Below, one piece after another: positions 15,157 through 24,700 of a stretch of DNA of 37,031 bases. Origin of the DNA: Nocardia higoensis NBRC 100133 (GTDB lineage Bacteria; Actinomycetota; Actinomycetes; Mycobacteriales; Mycobacteriaceae). The stretch is from NCBI RefSeq assembly GCF_000308595.1, contig NZ_BAGA01000082.1, forward strand, positions 1-37,031, read 5' to 3'. A model generated the notes under the pieces. That model did no database searches. It was given only the letters and a program-made list of their open reading frames with translations, and had not been told where the DNA came from. The first letter of the stretch is position 1. Each line of letters opens with the position of its first letter. The position numbers and the translations under genes are program-made.

Positions 15157-17859
15157 CTACGCGGCGTCCACCGCCACGACACCCCGCCTGATCGCGCGCA
15201 CCGCCTTGGCCGCCGTCGAGGCCACTTCTGTGTCGTCCGCGGTGTTGTGGATCTGGTCGAGCAGGTCGATCACCTGCCTGCACCAACGGACGAAATCACC
15301 GGCCGACAGGGGGGTGCCCTGGTCACCGCCCGCCAGCAACGCCTCGGCCAATCCATCGCCGCGCGCCCACATGTGGACACCGGCGATGAAACCGAGATCC
15401 GGCTCCCTGGTGGGCGGAAGTTTGTGCCTGGCCTCGTCGCTGCGCAACTCGCCCCAGATGTCGACGGTGGCGCCGACCGCACGCTTCACCGGCTGGGTCG
15501 GGCCCGCCGGCCCCAGATAGCCGCCTTCCTGCCGGGATTCGTACACCAGGATCGACACCACCGCGGCCAGCTCGGCCGGGCCGAGCCCGCGCCACACGCC
15601 GCGACGCAGGCACTCGGCCACCACCAGATCGCTTTCGGCGTAGATGCGGGCGAGCCTGCGCCCGTCGGCGGTGACCTCGCCCTCGTGCACGAATCCGCGT
15701 TCCTCGAGCAGGCCGAGGATGCGGTCGAAGGTGCGCGCCAGCGAGTTCGTGGTGGCGGCAACCTTCTGGCGCATGCTCTCGGTCTCGCGCAGGATCCGGT
15801 TGTAGCGTTCGCCGACCCGGCTCATCTGCTCGCGGTCGGGGCGGGAGTGCGCCGGATGCGCGCGCAGGGTGCGGCGCAGGGTGTCGAGTTCCCGATCCTC
15901 GGCGGCCTCCGAGCGCTTGCCCCGGCGCCCCCGGCCCGGCGCGCTGATGCCGGTGCTGCGCAGCGCCGAGGCGAGGTCACGACGGATGCGGGCGGTGCGG
16001 TGGTCGACCCGGCGCGGCAGCCGCATGTGCCCGAGCGTCTCGGCGGGCACCGGGAAGTCGTGCACCGACACCCGGCCCGCCCACTTGTCCTCGGTGAGCA
16101 CCAGCGGCCGCGGATCGTTGGGCGTCGCATCCGGTTCCAGTACCACCGCCAGGCCCATACGGCGGCCGGACGGGATCGCCACCACGTCACCGCGGCGCAG
16201 CGAGGTCAGCGCCTTGACCGCCTGCCCGCGCCGATCGGCCCGGCTCTGCTGGAGCAACTGCCGCTCGCGCTGCTTGATCCGCTCGCGCAGCGAGATGTAT
16301 TCCAGGAAGCCACCTTCGGAGCCGCCGAGCTGATCGCGCAGCCCGCGCAGCTGACCTTCGTTGCGTTCGATGCCGCGCACCAGCCCGACCACCGAACGGT
16401 CGGCCTGGAACTGGGCGAAGGACCGCTCGAGCAGCGCCCGCGCCTCGGCCGCGCCCATCCGGTCGATCAGATTGATCGACATGTTGTAGCCGGGCTTGAA
16501 GGAGCTGCGCAGCGGATAGGTGCGAGTGGAGGCCAGACCGGCCACCGCGCTGGTGTCGACCTCGGGCTGCCAGAGCACCACCGCGTGCCCCTCGACATCG
16601 ATGCCGCGGCGTCCGGCACGGCCGGTCAACTGGGTGTACTCGCCCGGGGTCAGCTCGGCGTGCGATTCACCGTTGAATTTCACCAGCCGCTCGAGCACCA
16701 CGGTCCGGGCGGGCATGTTGATGCCGAGCGCGAGGGTCTCGGTGGCGAACACCGCGCGGACGAGGCCGCGCACGAACAACTCCTCGACGGTGTGCCGGAA
16801 GGCGGGCAACATGCCCGCGTGGTGGGCGGCCAGGCCGCGGTGCAGCGCCTCGCGCCATTCCCAGTAGCCGAGCACCTCCAGATCGCCCTTGGGCAGGTCG
16901 CCGGTGTGCTTCTCGATCACCGCGTCGATCTCGTCGGCGTCGTCGGGCCTGCTCAGATCCAGCCGGGAGCGCAGGCACTGGGCCAGCGCGCCGTCGCAGC
17001 CCGCGCGGCTGAAGATGAAGGTGATCGCGGGCAGCAGCCCTTCCTCGTCCAGCTTGGCCAGCACCTCGGGGCGAGGCAGCGGGCGGAAGGTGCGCCGCGG
17101 GCCGCCGCGGCCGCGCGGGCCGCCGCCCCAGCTCTCCATCCGGTCGGCCGCTTCCCGGTGCTTGATGTAGCGGACCAGCTCCCCGTCGACGACCACCTTC
17201 TGCTCACTGGAGTCGGTGTCGAACAGATCGAACATGCGCCGCCCGACCATGACGTGCTGCCACAGCGGCACCGGCCGGGTCTCGTCCACCACCACGTTGG
17301 TGTCACCCCGGACGGTGCCCATCCAGGCGCCGAACTCCTCGGCGTTGCTGACGGTGGCCGACAGGCTCACCAGGCGCACGTCCTCGGGCAGGTGCAGGAT
17401 GACCTCTTCCCACACCGCGCCGCGGAACCGGTCGGCGAGGAAGTGCACCTCGTCCATGACCACATACGACAAGCCACGGAGCGAATCCGAGGAGGCGTAG
17501 AGCATATTGCGCAGCACCTCGGTGGTCATCACCACCACCGGGGCGTCCGGATTGATCGACTGATCGCCGGTGAGCAGGCCGACGCTGCCACGGCCGTAGC
17601 GGGCGGTGAGATCGGCGAACTTCTGGTTGGACAGCGCCTTGATCGGCGTGGTGTAGAAGCATTTCCCGCCGGCCGCCAGTGCCAGATGTACCGCGAATTC
17701 GCCGACCACGGTCTTGCCCGCACCGGTCGGCGCGCAGACCAGCACCCCGTGCCCGTCCTCGAGAGCCGCGCAGGCCTCACGCTGGAAGGGATCGAGGTCA
17801 AAGCTCAATGCCGCGGAGAATTCGTCCAGCTCGCTCGTTCGCGACCCCAAGTTCGTCAC
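15157..17859 (-). CDS. helY: ATP-dependent DEAD/DEAH RNA helicase HelY
   Basis: Ski2/Mtr4-like superfamily 2 helicase of 900 residues, close to the M. tuberculosis HelY I recall. Motif I APTGAGKT at 43-50, TTPIKALSNQK (Ia), motif II DEVH at 136-139, motif III LSATVSNAEEF, motifs V-VI FATETLALGINMPARTVV and QLTGRAGRRGID. The C-terminal half carries the DSHCT-type region (RRVDHRTARIRRDLASAL onward). It is an ATP-dependent RNA helicase, probably in RNA turnover. The start is GTG 17859, with TACCCT at 17867-17872 seven nt upstream, so leaderless. No frameshift is seen. Confidence 0.94.
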   Translation of the reverse strand: MTNLGSRTSELDEFSAALSFDLDPFQREACAALEDGHGVLVCAPTGAGKTVVGEFAVHLALAAGGKCFYTTPIKALSNQKFADLTARYGRGSVGLLTGDQSINPDAPVVVMTTEVLRNMLYASSDSLRGLSYVVMDEVHFLADRFRGAVWEEVILHLPEDVRLVSLSATVSNAEEFGAWMGTVRGDTNVVVDETRPVPLWQHVMVGRRMFDLFDTDSSEQKVVVDGELVRYIKHREAADRMESWGGGPRGRGGPRRTFRPLPRPEVLAKLDEEGLLPAITFIFSRAGCDGALAQCLRSRLDLSRPDDADEIDAVIEKHTGDLPKGDLEVLGYWEWREALHRGLAAHHAGMLPAFRHTVEELFVRGLVRAVFATETLALGINMPARTVVLERLVKFNGESHAELTPGEYTQLTGRAGRRGIDVEGHAVVLWQPEVDTSAVAGLASTRTYPLRSSFKPGYNMSINLIDRMGAAEARALLERSFAQFQADRSVVGLVRGIERNEGQLRGLRDQLGGSEGGFLEYISLRERIKQRERQLLQQSRADRRGQAVKALTSLRRGDVVAIPSGRRMGLAVVLEPDATPNDPRPLVLTEDKWAGRVSVHDFPVPAETLGHMRLPRRVDHRTARIRRDLASALRSTGISAPGRGRRGKRSEAAEDRELDTLRRTLRAHPAHSRPDREQMSRVGERYNRILRETESMRQKVAATTNSLARTFDRILGLLEERGFVHEGEVTADGRRLARIYAESDLVVAECLRRGVWRGLGPAELAAVVSILVYESRQEGGYLGPAGPTQPVKRAVGATVDIWGELRSDEARHKLPPTREPDLGFIAGVHMWARGDGLAEALLAGGDQGTPLSAGDFVRWCRQVIDLLDQIHNTADDTEVASTAAKAVRAIRRGVVAVDAA

Positions 17860-17866
17860 CAGACCG

Positions 17867-17872
17867 AGGGTA
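17867..17872 (-). promoter_or_regulatory. Leaderless -10 element of helY
   Basis: TACCCT on the minus strand, 7 nt before the GTG start of helY. No Shine-Dalgarno is visible. Confidence 0.5.
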
Positions 17873-17973
17873 TCGGAGGACTCCGACAGCGGTCGCCCGC
17901 ATTTCGCTCCTGGTTCGCCCGTTACGGGCCGGATCGCACCGGCCGTTCCCTATCATCGAACGGCACGCAGAAC

Positions 17974-17992
17974 TTAGTCTAACCTTACCTGA
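17974..17992. promoter_or_regulatory. Probable IdeR/DtxR iron box
   Basis: TTAGTCTAACCTTACCTGA agrees at 15 of 19 positions with the IdeR/DtxR consensus as I remember it (TWAGGTWAGSCTWACCTWA). The right half CTTACCT is complete; mismatches are at the 5th, 6th, 9th and 18th bases. It lies 55 nt upstream of the ABC exporter operon and 115 nt upstream of helY on the other strand. Iron-loaded IdeR bound here would be expected to block the exporter operon. Confidence 0.65.
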
Positions 17993-18046
17993 CTGTGTAA
18001 AGCGCCCCTGGAAGTGCGGGGCAGCGGCCGATCGGAGGACGAGGGC

Positions 18047-19051
18047 ATGTCGTGGAGGACCGACCAGAAGACCGGTGGAATTCCCGGCCCCGCACCCGGG
18101 ACGACCGGCGCGAGAGTTCCGGCGATCCAGGTGGACGGCTTGGTCAAGAGCTACGGCGAGGTCCAGGCGCTGCAAGGCGTCTCCTTCGAGGTGGCGCGCG
18201 GCGAGGTACTGGGGCTGCTCGGACCCAACGGCAGCGGCAAGACCACCACCGTCACCCTGCTGTCGACCTTGCAGCGACCCAGCGCGGGGTCTGCCCGGAT
18301 CTGCGGGCACGACGTGGTCGCCGACGCCGCGCGGGTGCGTGAACTGGTCTCCCTCACCGGCCAGTACGCCTCGCTCGACGAGGGGCTGACCACCGTGGAG
18401 AACCTGGCCGTCTTCGGCAGGCTGACCGGCCTGCGCGGCGCGGGCCTGAAGAGCCGGATCGAGGAGCTCGTCGAGCAGTTCGATCTCACGGCCGTGCGCG
18501 ATCGCCGGGTCGGCGCGCTGTCCGGCGGCATGCAGCGGCGGGTGGATATCGCCGTCGCGCTGGTCACCCGGCCCGAGGTGCTGTTCCTGGACGAGCCGAC
18601 CACCGGTCTGGACCCGCGCAGCCGGGCCGCGGTGTGGGATACGGTCGCGGGGCTGCGCAGCGAGGGCATCACGGTCCTGTTGACCACTCAGTACCTCGAG
18701 GAGGCCGACCGGCTGGCCGACCGCATCGTCATGCTGAACAGGGGCGCCGTGGTCGCGGCGGGCACCGCGGGCCAGCTCAAGCAGCAGATCGGCGCGGCCG
18801 TCTGCGAGGTGACACTGGCCGAGCGCGACGATGCCGCCAAGGTGCACATGCTCCTCGACGACCTCGAGATGGTGGAGCCACCCTCGGCGGGCAGCGCCCA
18901 TCCGCGGCTGGTGGTCCGGGCGCCCGAGGGCATGGGCACGGTCTCCTGGGTGATCGCGCGGCTCCAGCACGCCGGGGTGGAGGTCATCGACATCGGCCTG
19001 CGCCAGCCGTCACTGGACGAGGTCTTCCTGCAGCTGACGGAGACCCCGTGA
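18047..19051 (+). CDS. ABC exporter ATP-binding protein (DrrA/ABC-2 type)
   Basis: Cytoplasmic ATPase of a DrrAB-like exporter, 334 residues. Walker A GPNGSGKT at 59-66 (K65), Q-loop region SLTGQYASLDEGLTTVENL, signature GALSGGMQRRVDIA, Walker B VLFLDEPTTGLDPRS, switch histidine replaced by Gln (LLTTQYLEEAD), which is common in DrrA proteins. The tail past about 230 is the DUF4162-type C-terminal domain. ATG 18047 has GGAGG at 18034-18038, 8 nt away. It is the first gene of a three-gene operon; the next start overlaps its stop. An iron box upstream suggests export of a siderophore or another iron-related molecule. Confidence 0.92.
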   Translation: MSWRTDQKTGGIPGPAPGTTGARVPAIQVDGLVKSYGEVQALQGVSFEVARGEVLGLLGPNGSGKTTTVTLLSTLQRPSAGSARICGHDVVADAARVRELVSLTGQYASLDEGLTTVENLAVFGRLTGLRGAGLKSRIEELVEQFDLTAVRDRRVGALSGGMQRRVDIAVALVTRPEVLFLDEPTTGLDPRSRAAVWDTVAGLRSEGITVLLTTQYLEEADRLADRIVMLNRGAVVAAGTAGQLKQQIGAAVCEVTLAERDDAAKVHMLLDDLEMVEPPSAGSAHPRLVVRAPEGMGTVSWVIARLQHAGVEVIDIGLRQPSLDEVFLQLTETP

Positions 19052-19872
19052 TGACGGCCACCGCGCTCGACGAGCTCCCCGCCGCCGCACGCCACCGAGT
19101 GCCGAGGACCTCGGTCGGGCTGGGCGCGGCGACCGCCACGCTGGGCAGGCAGAAGGTGCTGGCCGCGGTCCGCTCCGGTGACGCGTTGCTGGCGTTCCTC
19201 AGTCCGATCGTGTTCTTCGTCTGCTTCTATGTGCCGCTGCACCGGCAGTTCGAGCTGGGCGGCGGGGATTACGCGCAGTACCTGACGCCGATCATCCTGT
19301 TGCAGGCCGGGCTGTTCACCGCGATCACCGCGACCCAGACCGCCGGACAGGACGCGCGCGCCGGGATGCACGAGCGCATGATGTCGCTGCCCATCCCCCG
19401 CGTGGCGCCGTTCCTCGGCCGGATGGCCTGGGTGGTCGCGCGCATGCTGATCGCGCTCGCCGGCGGCCTGCTGATCGGCTGCTCGCTCGGCTTCCGGTTC
19501 CACGGAACACTGTGGCAGACAATCGTTTACGTGCTGCTCGTCGTCGTTTTCGGCCTGTCGCTGAGCATGCTCACCGATGCCATCGGCACGGTGGCCAAGA
19601 ACACCGTCGGCATCGCGGGCGTGCTGATGATCCCGCAGCTGATCCTGGTGATGGCCTCCACCGGCCTGGTGCCCGCCACCGCTTTCCCGGACTGGGCGCA
19701 GCCGTTCGTCCGCAATCAGCCGATGTCGATCTTCACCGACGCGCTGCGCGCGCTGTCGGACGGTTCCCGGGCCGAGATCGACCTCACAGCCGTCCTGATC
19801 TGGTCGGCGGCCTTGCTGGCAGTAGGTTTCGCTGCCATCGTGGCGGCGGGAAGGTCGCAGGTGAAGCGATGA
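19051..19872 (+). CDS. ABC-2 type permease, first subunit
   Basis: Inner-membrane permease of the DrrB/ABC-2 family, 273 residues with about six hydrophobic helices. The first is LLAFLSPIVFFVCFYVPLHR, followed by YLTPIILLQAGLFTAIT and the inter-helix HERMMSLPIPRVAPFLGRM loop typical of these permeases. Later helices include LIALAGGLLIGCSLGF and IVYVLLVVVFGLSL. ATG 19051 shares one base with the ATPase stop (TGATG); GTG 19048 is a possible alternative. A piece of a close paralogue of this gene (the QAGLFTAITAT ... HERMM region) recurs as a fragment at 21613-21729. Confidence 0.9.
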   Translation: MTATALDELPAAARHRVPRTSVGLGAATATLGRQKVLAAVRSGDALLAFLSPIVFFVCFYVPLHRQFELGGGDYAQYLTPIILLQAGLFTAITATQTAGQDARAGMHERMMSLPIPRVAPFLGRMAWVVARMLIALAGGLLIGCSLGFRFHGTLWQTIVYVLLVVVFGLSLSMLTDAIGTVAKNTVGIAGVLMIPQLILVMASTGLVPATAFPDWAQPFVRNQPMSIFTDALRALSDGSRAEIDLTAVLIWSAALLAVGFAAIVAAGRSQVKR

Positions 19873-20678
19873 GCGAGACAACCGTCCGATCCACCTGGCC
19901 CGCCCGCCGGACCGTCCCGCTGCTGCGGCAATCGGTCGTGCACGCCGCCGCGCTGCTGCGCACCTGGTCGCGCGATCCCGGCGTGGTGGTGCAATCGCTG
20001 GTGTTCCCGGCCTTCATGCTGATGATGTTCCAGCTGGTGCTCGGCAAGACCATCACCTCGATGGGCGGCGGCGACAGCATCTACGGCAACACCGGTCTGG
20101 TCGCCCTCGTCGGCGCACTGTTCGGCACCCTGGCGACCGCGGAAAGCCTGATCCACGAACGCGATACGGGCCTGCTGACCCGGATGTGGACCCTGCCGGT
20201 CCCCCGGTCGGGCTTCATCGCCGGTCGCCTGCTGGCCGAGGCGGCGCGCACCGGTCTGGCGACCGTGGTGCTCTTCCTGGTGGCGGTGCCCATGGGCTTC
20301 CGCTTCGAGCAGGGCATCGCGGCGGGCATCGGCGCGGTCCTGGTGACCATGGTGTTCGCCGTGGGCATCGCGGTGCCGGTGATCGCGATGGCCACCGTCG
20401 CCTCCGGCAACCAGGCCGTGCAGCAACTCGGCGGCCTGTTCCTGCTGCTGCTGTTCTTCAACGCCGGCTTCGCCCCCGTCACCGAGTACCCGGGCTGGTT
20501 GCAGCCGATCGTCCGGCACCAGCCGATGACGCCCGCCATCGACGCGGTGCGCGGACTCACCGAAGGCGGCGCACTCGCCCAGCCGATCCTGCTCACCCTC
20601 GCCTGGACCGTCGGCCTGATCGCCGTGTTCGGGCCGGTCGCGGTGCGCGGATACCGCAGCGCCGCCGAGCGCCGTTGA
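19869..20678 (+). CDS. ABC-2 type permease, second subunit
   Basis: Second DrrB/ABC-2 permease, 269 residues with about six helices: VVQSLVFPAFMLMMFQLVLG, GLVALVGALFGTLATAESLI, TGLATVVLFLVAVPMGF, IGAVLVTMVFAVGIAVPVIA, LGGLFLLLLFFNAGFAPVTE and a final helix near 240-258. The loop HERDTGLLTRMWTLPVPRSG resembles the equivalent loop of the first permease. The pair probably forms a heterodimer with two copies of the ATPase. The ATG overlaps the upstream stop by 4 nt (ATGA). A very strong terminator follows the stop, closing the operon. Confidence 0.9.
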   Translation: MSETTVRSTWPARRTVPLLRQSVVHAAALLRTWSRDPGVVVQSLVFPAFMLMMFQLVLGKTITSMGGGDSIYGNTGLVALVGALFGTLATAESLIHERDTGLLTRMWTLPVPRSGFIAGRLLAEAARTGLATVVLFLVAVPMGFRFEQGIAAGIGAVLVTMVFAVGIAVPVIAMATVASGNQAVQQLGGLFLLLLFFNAGFAPVTEYPGWLQPIVRHQPMTPAIDAVRGLTEGGALAQPILLTLAWTVGLIAVFGPVAVRGYRSAAERR

Positions 20679-20693
20679 CGCTCGGCCACAATC

Positions 20694-20729
20694 AACCGGC
20701 CACCGACTCACGAAGTCGGTGGCCGGTTT
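20694..20729 (+). terminator. Strong terminator closing the ABC exporter operon
   Basis: Perfect 15-nt arms AACCGGCCACCGACT / AGTCGGTGGCCGGTT with a CACGA loop and a further T. It lies 15 nt past the second permease stop. Confidence 0.88.
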
Positions 20730-21049
20730 CGTTAGCACCGTTCAGAAGGGCGCCGTCTCTTGCCGCAGGCGAAACACGGTGGACGCCGATATACCATTCG
20801 ATAAGCAGGCATGCTCAAGCCCTTGTTCACGACGGATCTACTGAAACTCGGGTGGCAACGACGGCCTGCCGCTGTATCCCGGCGGTGCGCGCCGCGCTGG
20901 GACAGCCAAAGTCCGGCAGCCACTACGATCCCGAGCCCGCAACCACCGGCCCCGAATACGGGTCGCTGACCGCCTCACCGCCGACTCCTCACTCGGCGGC
21001 AGATCGGGACACCCTATGATCAACCACCCCTCTGAGAGGACCACCTGAC
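20730..21049. other. Non-coding stretch before the SUKH gene
   Basis: About 320 nt with no gene I can support. Composition is less GC-rich than the exporter genes before it. Short open frames on both strands look like shadows or relics. It presumably carries the promoter of the SUKH gene near its end. Confidence 0.5.
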
Positions 21050-21535
21050 ATGGGATTCATGACCGAGATTGCACAGCCCCTGATCGACGGCGGCCTCGTG
21101 GAGCCGACCTCGATCGAAGGCTGCAGTCGATCCGAGATCGATGATTTGATGACCGCACAGAATGTGACTCTACTGCCACGAGATTACGCGGAATTCATGA
21201 GTTTCGGCGGTCGAAACCCGTACTGGCTCAGTCGCGATGGAGAATGGGACTACGACTGGCTTCGCGATGCGAAGACGATCGCGCGGGAAATCGTTGAGGA
21301 CGACTACTCCGAGGATTTCTCACCTTATGCTGATGCATTCATCTTTCAAACGCATCAGGGGTACATGTTCTACTATTTCCGCCGGGAGGATCTCGCTTCG
21401 GACGATCCCCATTTTTGGATCTACACCGGAAATCGCCCGCTGCAGAGTAGCGAGGACACGTTCACCGAGTGGATTCGCATGCTGGCCGCGGATCTGCCTC
21501 GGGTGATCGAGACGCGCAAGCGTCTCTACGGCTGA
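21050..21535 (+). CDS. SMI1/KNR4 (SUKH) family protein, orphan immunity-type
   Basis: Small cytosolic acidic protein of 161 residues. The pattern LLPRDYAEFMSFGG in the first third, followed by aromatic- and acidic-rich strands (GYMFYYFRREDL, FWIYTGN) and a C-terminal helix, fits the SUKH/SMI1-KNR4 fold. SUKH proteins often neutralise secreted or contact-dependent toxins. No toxin gene is next to it; the neighbours are an ABC exporter, a permease fragment and hsdR. It may be an orphan immunity gene. Codon usage is less GC-biased than the flanking core genes, consistent with transfer. GAGAGGA at about 21031-21037 is the likely ribosome-binding site. Confidence 0.75.
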   Translation: MGFMTEIAQPLIDGGLVEPTSIEGCSRSEIDDLMTAQNVTLLPRDYAEFMSFGGRNPYWLSRDGEWDYDWLRDAKTIAREIVEDDYSEDFSPYADAFIFQTHQGYMFYYFRREDLASDDPHFWIYTGNRPLQSSEDTFTEWIRMLAADLPRVIETRKRLYG

Positions 21536-21612
21536 GGCCGCCCCGTCACTACTGCCCACATCCGGAGATCGAATCCCGATAACCAGAAGCGGACAGGAAT
21601 GGGTTGCCCGCC

Positions 21613-21729
21613 AGGCTCTTGCAAGCCGGGCTGTTCACCGCGATCACCGCCACCGAGACCGACGGCCAGGACGCCCGCACCGGTGTGCACGAGCGCATGA
21701 TGTGGCTCCCCATCCCCGCGTCGCCCCAA
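21613..21729 (+). pseudogene. Fragment of an ABC-2 permease gene
   Basis: The plus strand encodes RLLQAGLFTAITATETDGQD followed by ARTGVHERMMWLPIPASP, nearly the same as LLQAGLFTAITATQTAGQDA and RAGMHERMMSLPIPRVAP in the first permease 2.3 kb upstream. Nothing before or after continues the match, and the hsdR stop lies 5 nt further on. This is a relic of a paralogous permease, or a diverged partial duplication, left at the edge of the restriction locus. Confidence 0.8.
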
Positions 21730-21733
21730 GGAG

Positions 21734-24700
21734 TCAGGCGCTCGCGACCGCCGAGTCGTTGATCGACCGGATGACCCCGAGCAGCCGTTTCGCCTGCTCG
21801 GGGGCGAACAGCTGTGTCGGCCCCTGCGGCGCCGCGTCGGTGAACGGCGCCTCGAACAACAGTTTCGGGTCCATCTCGCCGTGCCGGGTGAGGTGGCCGA
21901 CGACGAGGTTGACGAAGTCGATCTGGCTGGCGGTGGCAGTGCGTTCGCCGAGGAACTCGGCGAACGCTTCCTGCACGGCCTGCGGGTCGAGGCCGACGAG
22001 GGAGCGGATGAATCGTCCGAGTCCCTGGGCGTTTATGACGGCGCGTTCCATATCCTCGGGTTCACCGGCGCCGCTACGAGCCAGCAGTTCCTCGAGCGAT
22101 TCCAGGTCGGCCGGTGTCAACGGCTTGCCCGAACGCAGCTTCTGGAGCGCCAGGTTGTCGGGCTGGCGGCGCAGATAGTCGCGCACCTTCGCGGTGTAGC
22201 GCTCGACGTCGGTGCCGGAGCGCATCTCCGGCATGTCCCGTTCCACGATCTCGCCGAGGGTGTCGGTGAAGTCGGTGTAGACGACGACCCGCTTCTTCTT
22301 GTCGAGCAGCCCGACGATGGAACGGAGTTCACGCCGCGCGTGTTCGAGCATGTCGACAGTGATGTCCTGCCACCACTCGTCGCTCACGACCTCACGCAGC
22401 AGTTCTTCTTTGGCCTTCACCTTCGGGATGGTGAGCCCATCCTCGAGGAGCCCGTCCGCGACGCCGCGGATCGTGTCGGCGTGCCGCGGCAGGGTGTCGT
22501 CGGCGAGGACGACGGAGAGCTGTCCGCGCAGCACCACGAGGTCGAATCGTTTCGCCAGTTCGTCGGTGTCGCGCACGGTGGTGGGCAGGTCGGCGAGGTT
22601 CTCGATGATCTCGGCGGCCGCCTGTTCGGTCAGGGACTCCCAGGCGGCCCGGTCGGCGTACTTCTCCACCGCCCGGCGGCGGGCACGGACGATGAAATTG
22701 TCCAGTCGCATTCCGGCGACCTGCCCGTGGAGCAGGTCGGCCGTGTCGCGACGCAATCTCTGTGACGCGCCGACTCTGTCGAGGGCGGCGAGCAGTTCGG
22801 TTCGGGTGGTGAACAGCCGCTGCGAGAGCGACTGCGCGAGCGCCCCTTCGGCGGCGTCGGGGTGCTGGTCGAAGTAGTCGAAGTTGCCGCAGACGTCGAA
22901 GATGAAGAAGTCGGTCTTGTCCTGCCCCGGCCCGTACAGGTCGGGACGCAGCCGGGTACCGCGACCGACCATCTGCCAGAACTTCGACTTCGACCGCACC
23001 GGCTTGAAGAACACCAGGTTCACGACCTCGGGCACGTCGATGCCGGTGTCGAGCATGTCGACGGAGATCGCCAGGTGCGGTTCCTGGTCGGGCTGGGAGA
23101 ACTTGTCGATGAGGTCCTGGCTGTATCGGTCCGAGTGGGTGATGACGCGCGCGAACGAGCCCCGGTACTCCGGGTAGTTCTTGTCGAACCGCTCGGCGAT
23201 GAACTGGGCGTGCAGTTCGTTCTTCGCGAAGACGATGGTCTTGCCGAGCCGGTCACCGCCGGCGACGCGATGCCCGTGGGTCATCAGGGTTTCGAGCACC
23301 TTGTCGACGGTGTCGATGTTGAACAGCCACTTGTTGACCGCCTCGGCCTGGACGACGTCGGGGATCTCGTCCTCGGGGATGTCGTCACCCCAGTCGATGG
23401 ACTCGTACCGCTTCTTCTCCTCCTCGCTGAGGTCGGCGTAGCGGATGCCCCGCACCGGAAAGGTCAGCGGCACGTTCACCGCGCGCGGCGGGACGAGATA
23501 CTTCTCGGCGATGGCCTGATCGAGGGAGTAGTCGTTCGTGGGGACGCCGGTTTCGAGCTGGAACAGCTGGTAGGTGTTGTAGTCCACCTCGTCCTTCGGG
23601 GTCGCGGTGAGCCCGAGGAGCAGCGAGTCGAAGTACCGGAAGATGTGCCGGTACTTCTGGTACACCGACCGGTGCGCCTCGTCGATCACCACGAGATCGA
23701 AGTATCCGGGGCCGAATCTCCTCGTGCCGCCGTCTCTTTCGTCGATGAGACCCATCATCGTCGGGTACGTGGAGACGTAGACCCGCCCCTCGGTGTTCTT
23801 GTCGGTCAACAGGTTGACCGGCGAGGAGTCGGGCAGGTGCGTCTTGAACGCGCCGACGGCCTGCTTGACGAGGGCCTTGCGGTCGGCGAGGAACAGCACC
23901 CGCTTGACCCAATTGGCGCGCATCAGCATGTCGGCGAGCGCGACGACCGTGCGGGTCTTGCCCGACCCGGTCGCCATGACGAGCAGAGCGGCACGCTGGT
24001 TCTCGATCTCGAACCGCTCGGTGACGGCGCGGATCGCCTCCTCCTGGTACGGCCGACCCGCGATTTCCTGGGGCACGGGGATCTCGCGGAGCGGCTTGAT
24101 CGTCGTGCGGCGGGTGACGAGGAGTTCGAGTTCGTCACGGGTGTGGAATCCGGCGATCTCCCGCGGCGGATAGCGCAGGTCGTCCCAGAAGTAGTGCTCG
24201 AATCCGTTGCTGTAGTAGATGACCGGCCGCCTGCCGAACTGCTTTTCCAGGCAGTCGGCATACAACCGCGCCTGCTGCTGTCCGGTGATCGGATCGACGG
24301 AGGTCCGCTTCGCCTCGACGACGGCCAGCGGCAGCCCGTCGGCGCCCCACAGCACGTAGTCGACGAATCCGTTCCTGCCGTCGGGCATGCCGGTGACGGG
24401 ATATTCGCGGTCCCGCTTCTGGTCCAGCGCCCAGCCGGATTCACCGAGCATGAGGTCGACGAGGTCGCGGCGGGTCTGCGCCTCGTCGTAGTCGTGCGTG
24501 TCCGGAGTGGCCGCGCTCGCCTGCTGCGCGGCGTCGATCTGCGCGCGCAGCTCGGCGATCAGCTGCTCATAACTGGCCTTCTCCAGTTCCGCCGTCTCGG
24601 CGGCCTCGTCGCGCGCCTTCAGCTGCGCGATGAGGTCCAGCTTCTCGGCCTCGGACTTCTCGAGCAGTGCGTCCTTGGCAGCCAGCTCCGCCTCGAGCTT

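Noticed and set aside
14986..17982. Very long plus-strand frame (998 codons) over helY
   Set aside because: His/Arg/Gly/Ala-rich antisense shadow of helY; the helicase motifs on the minus strand are decisive.
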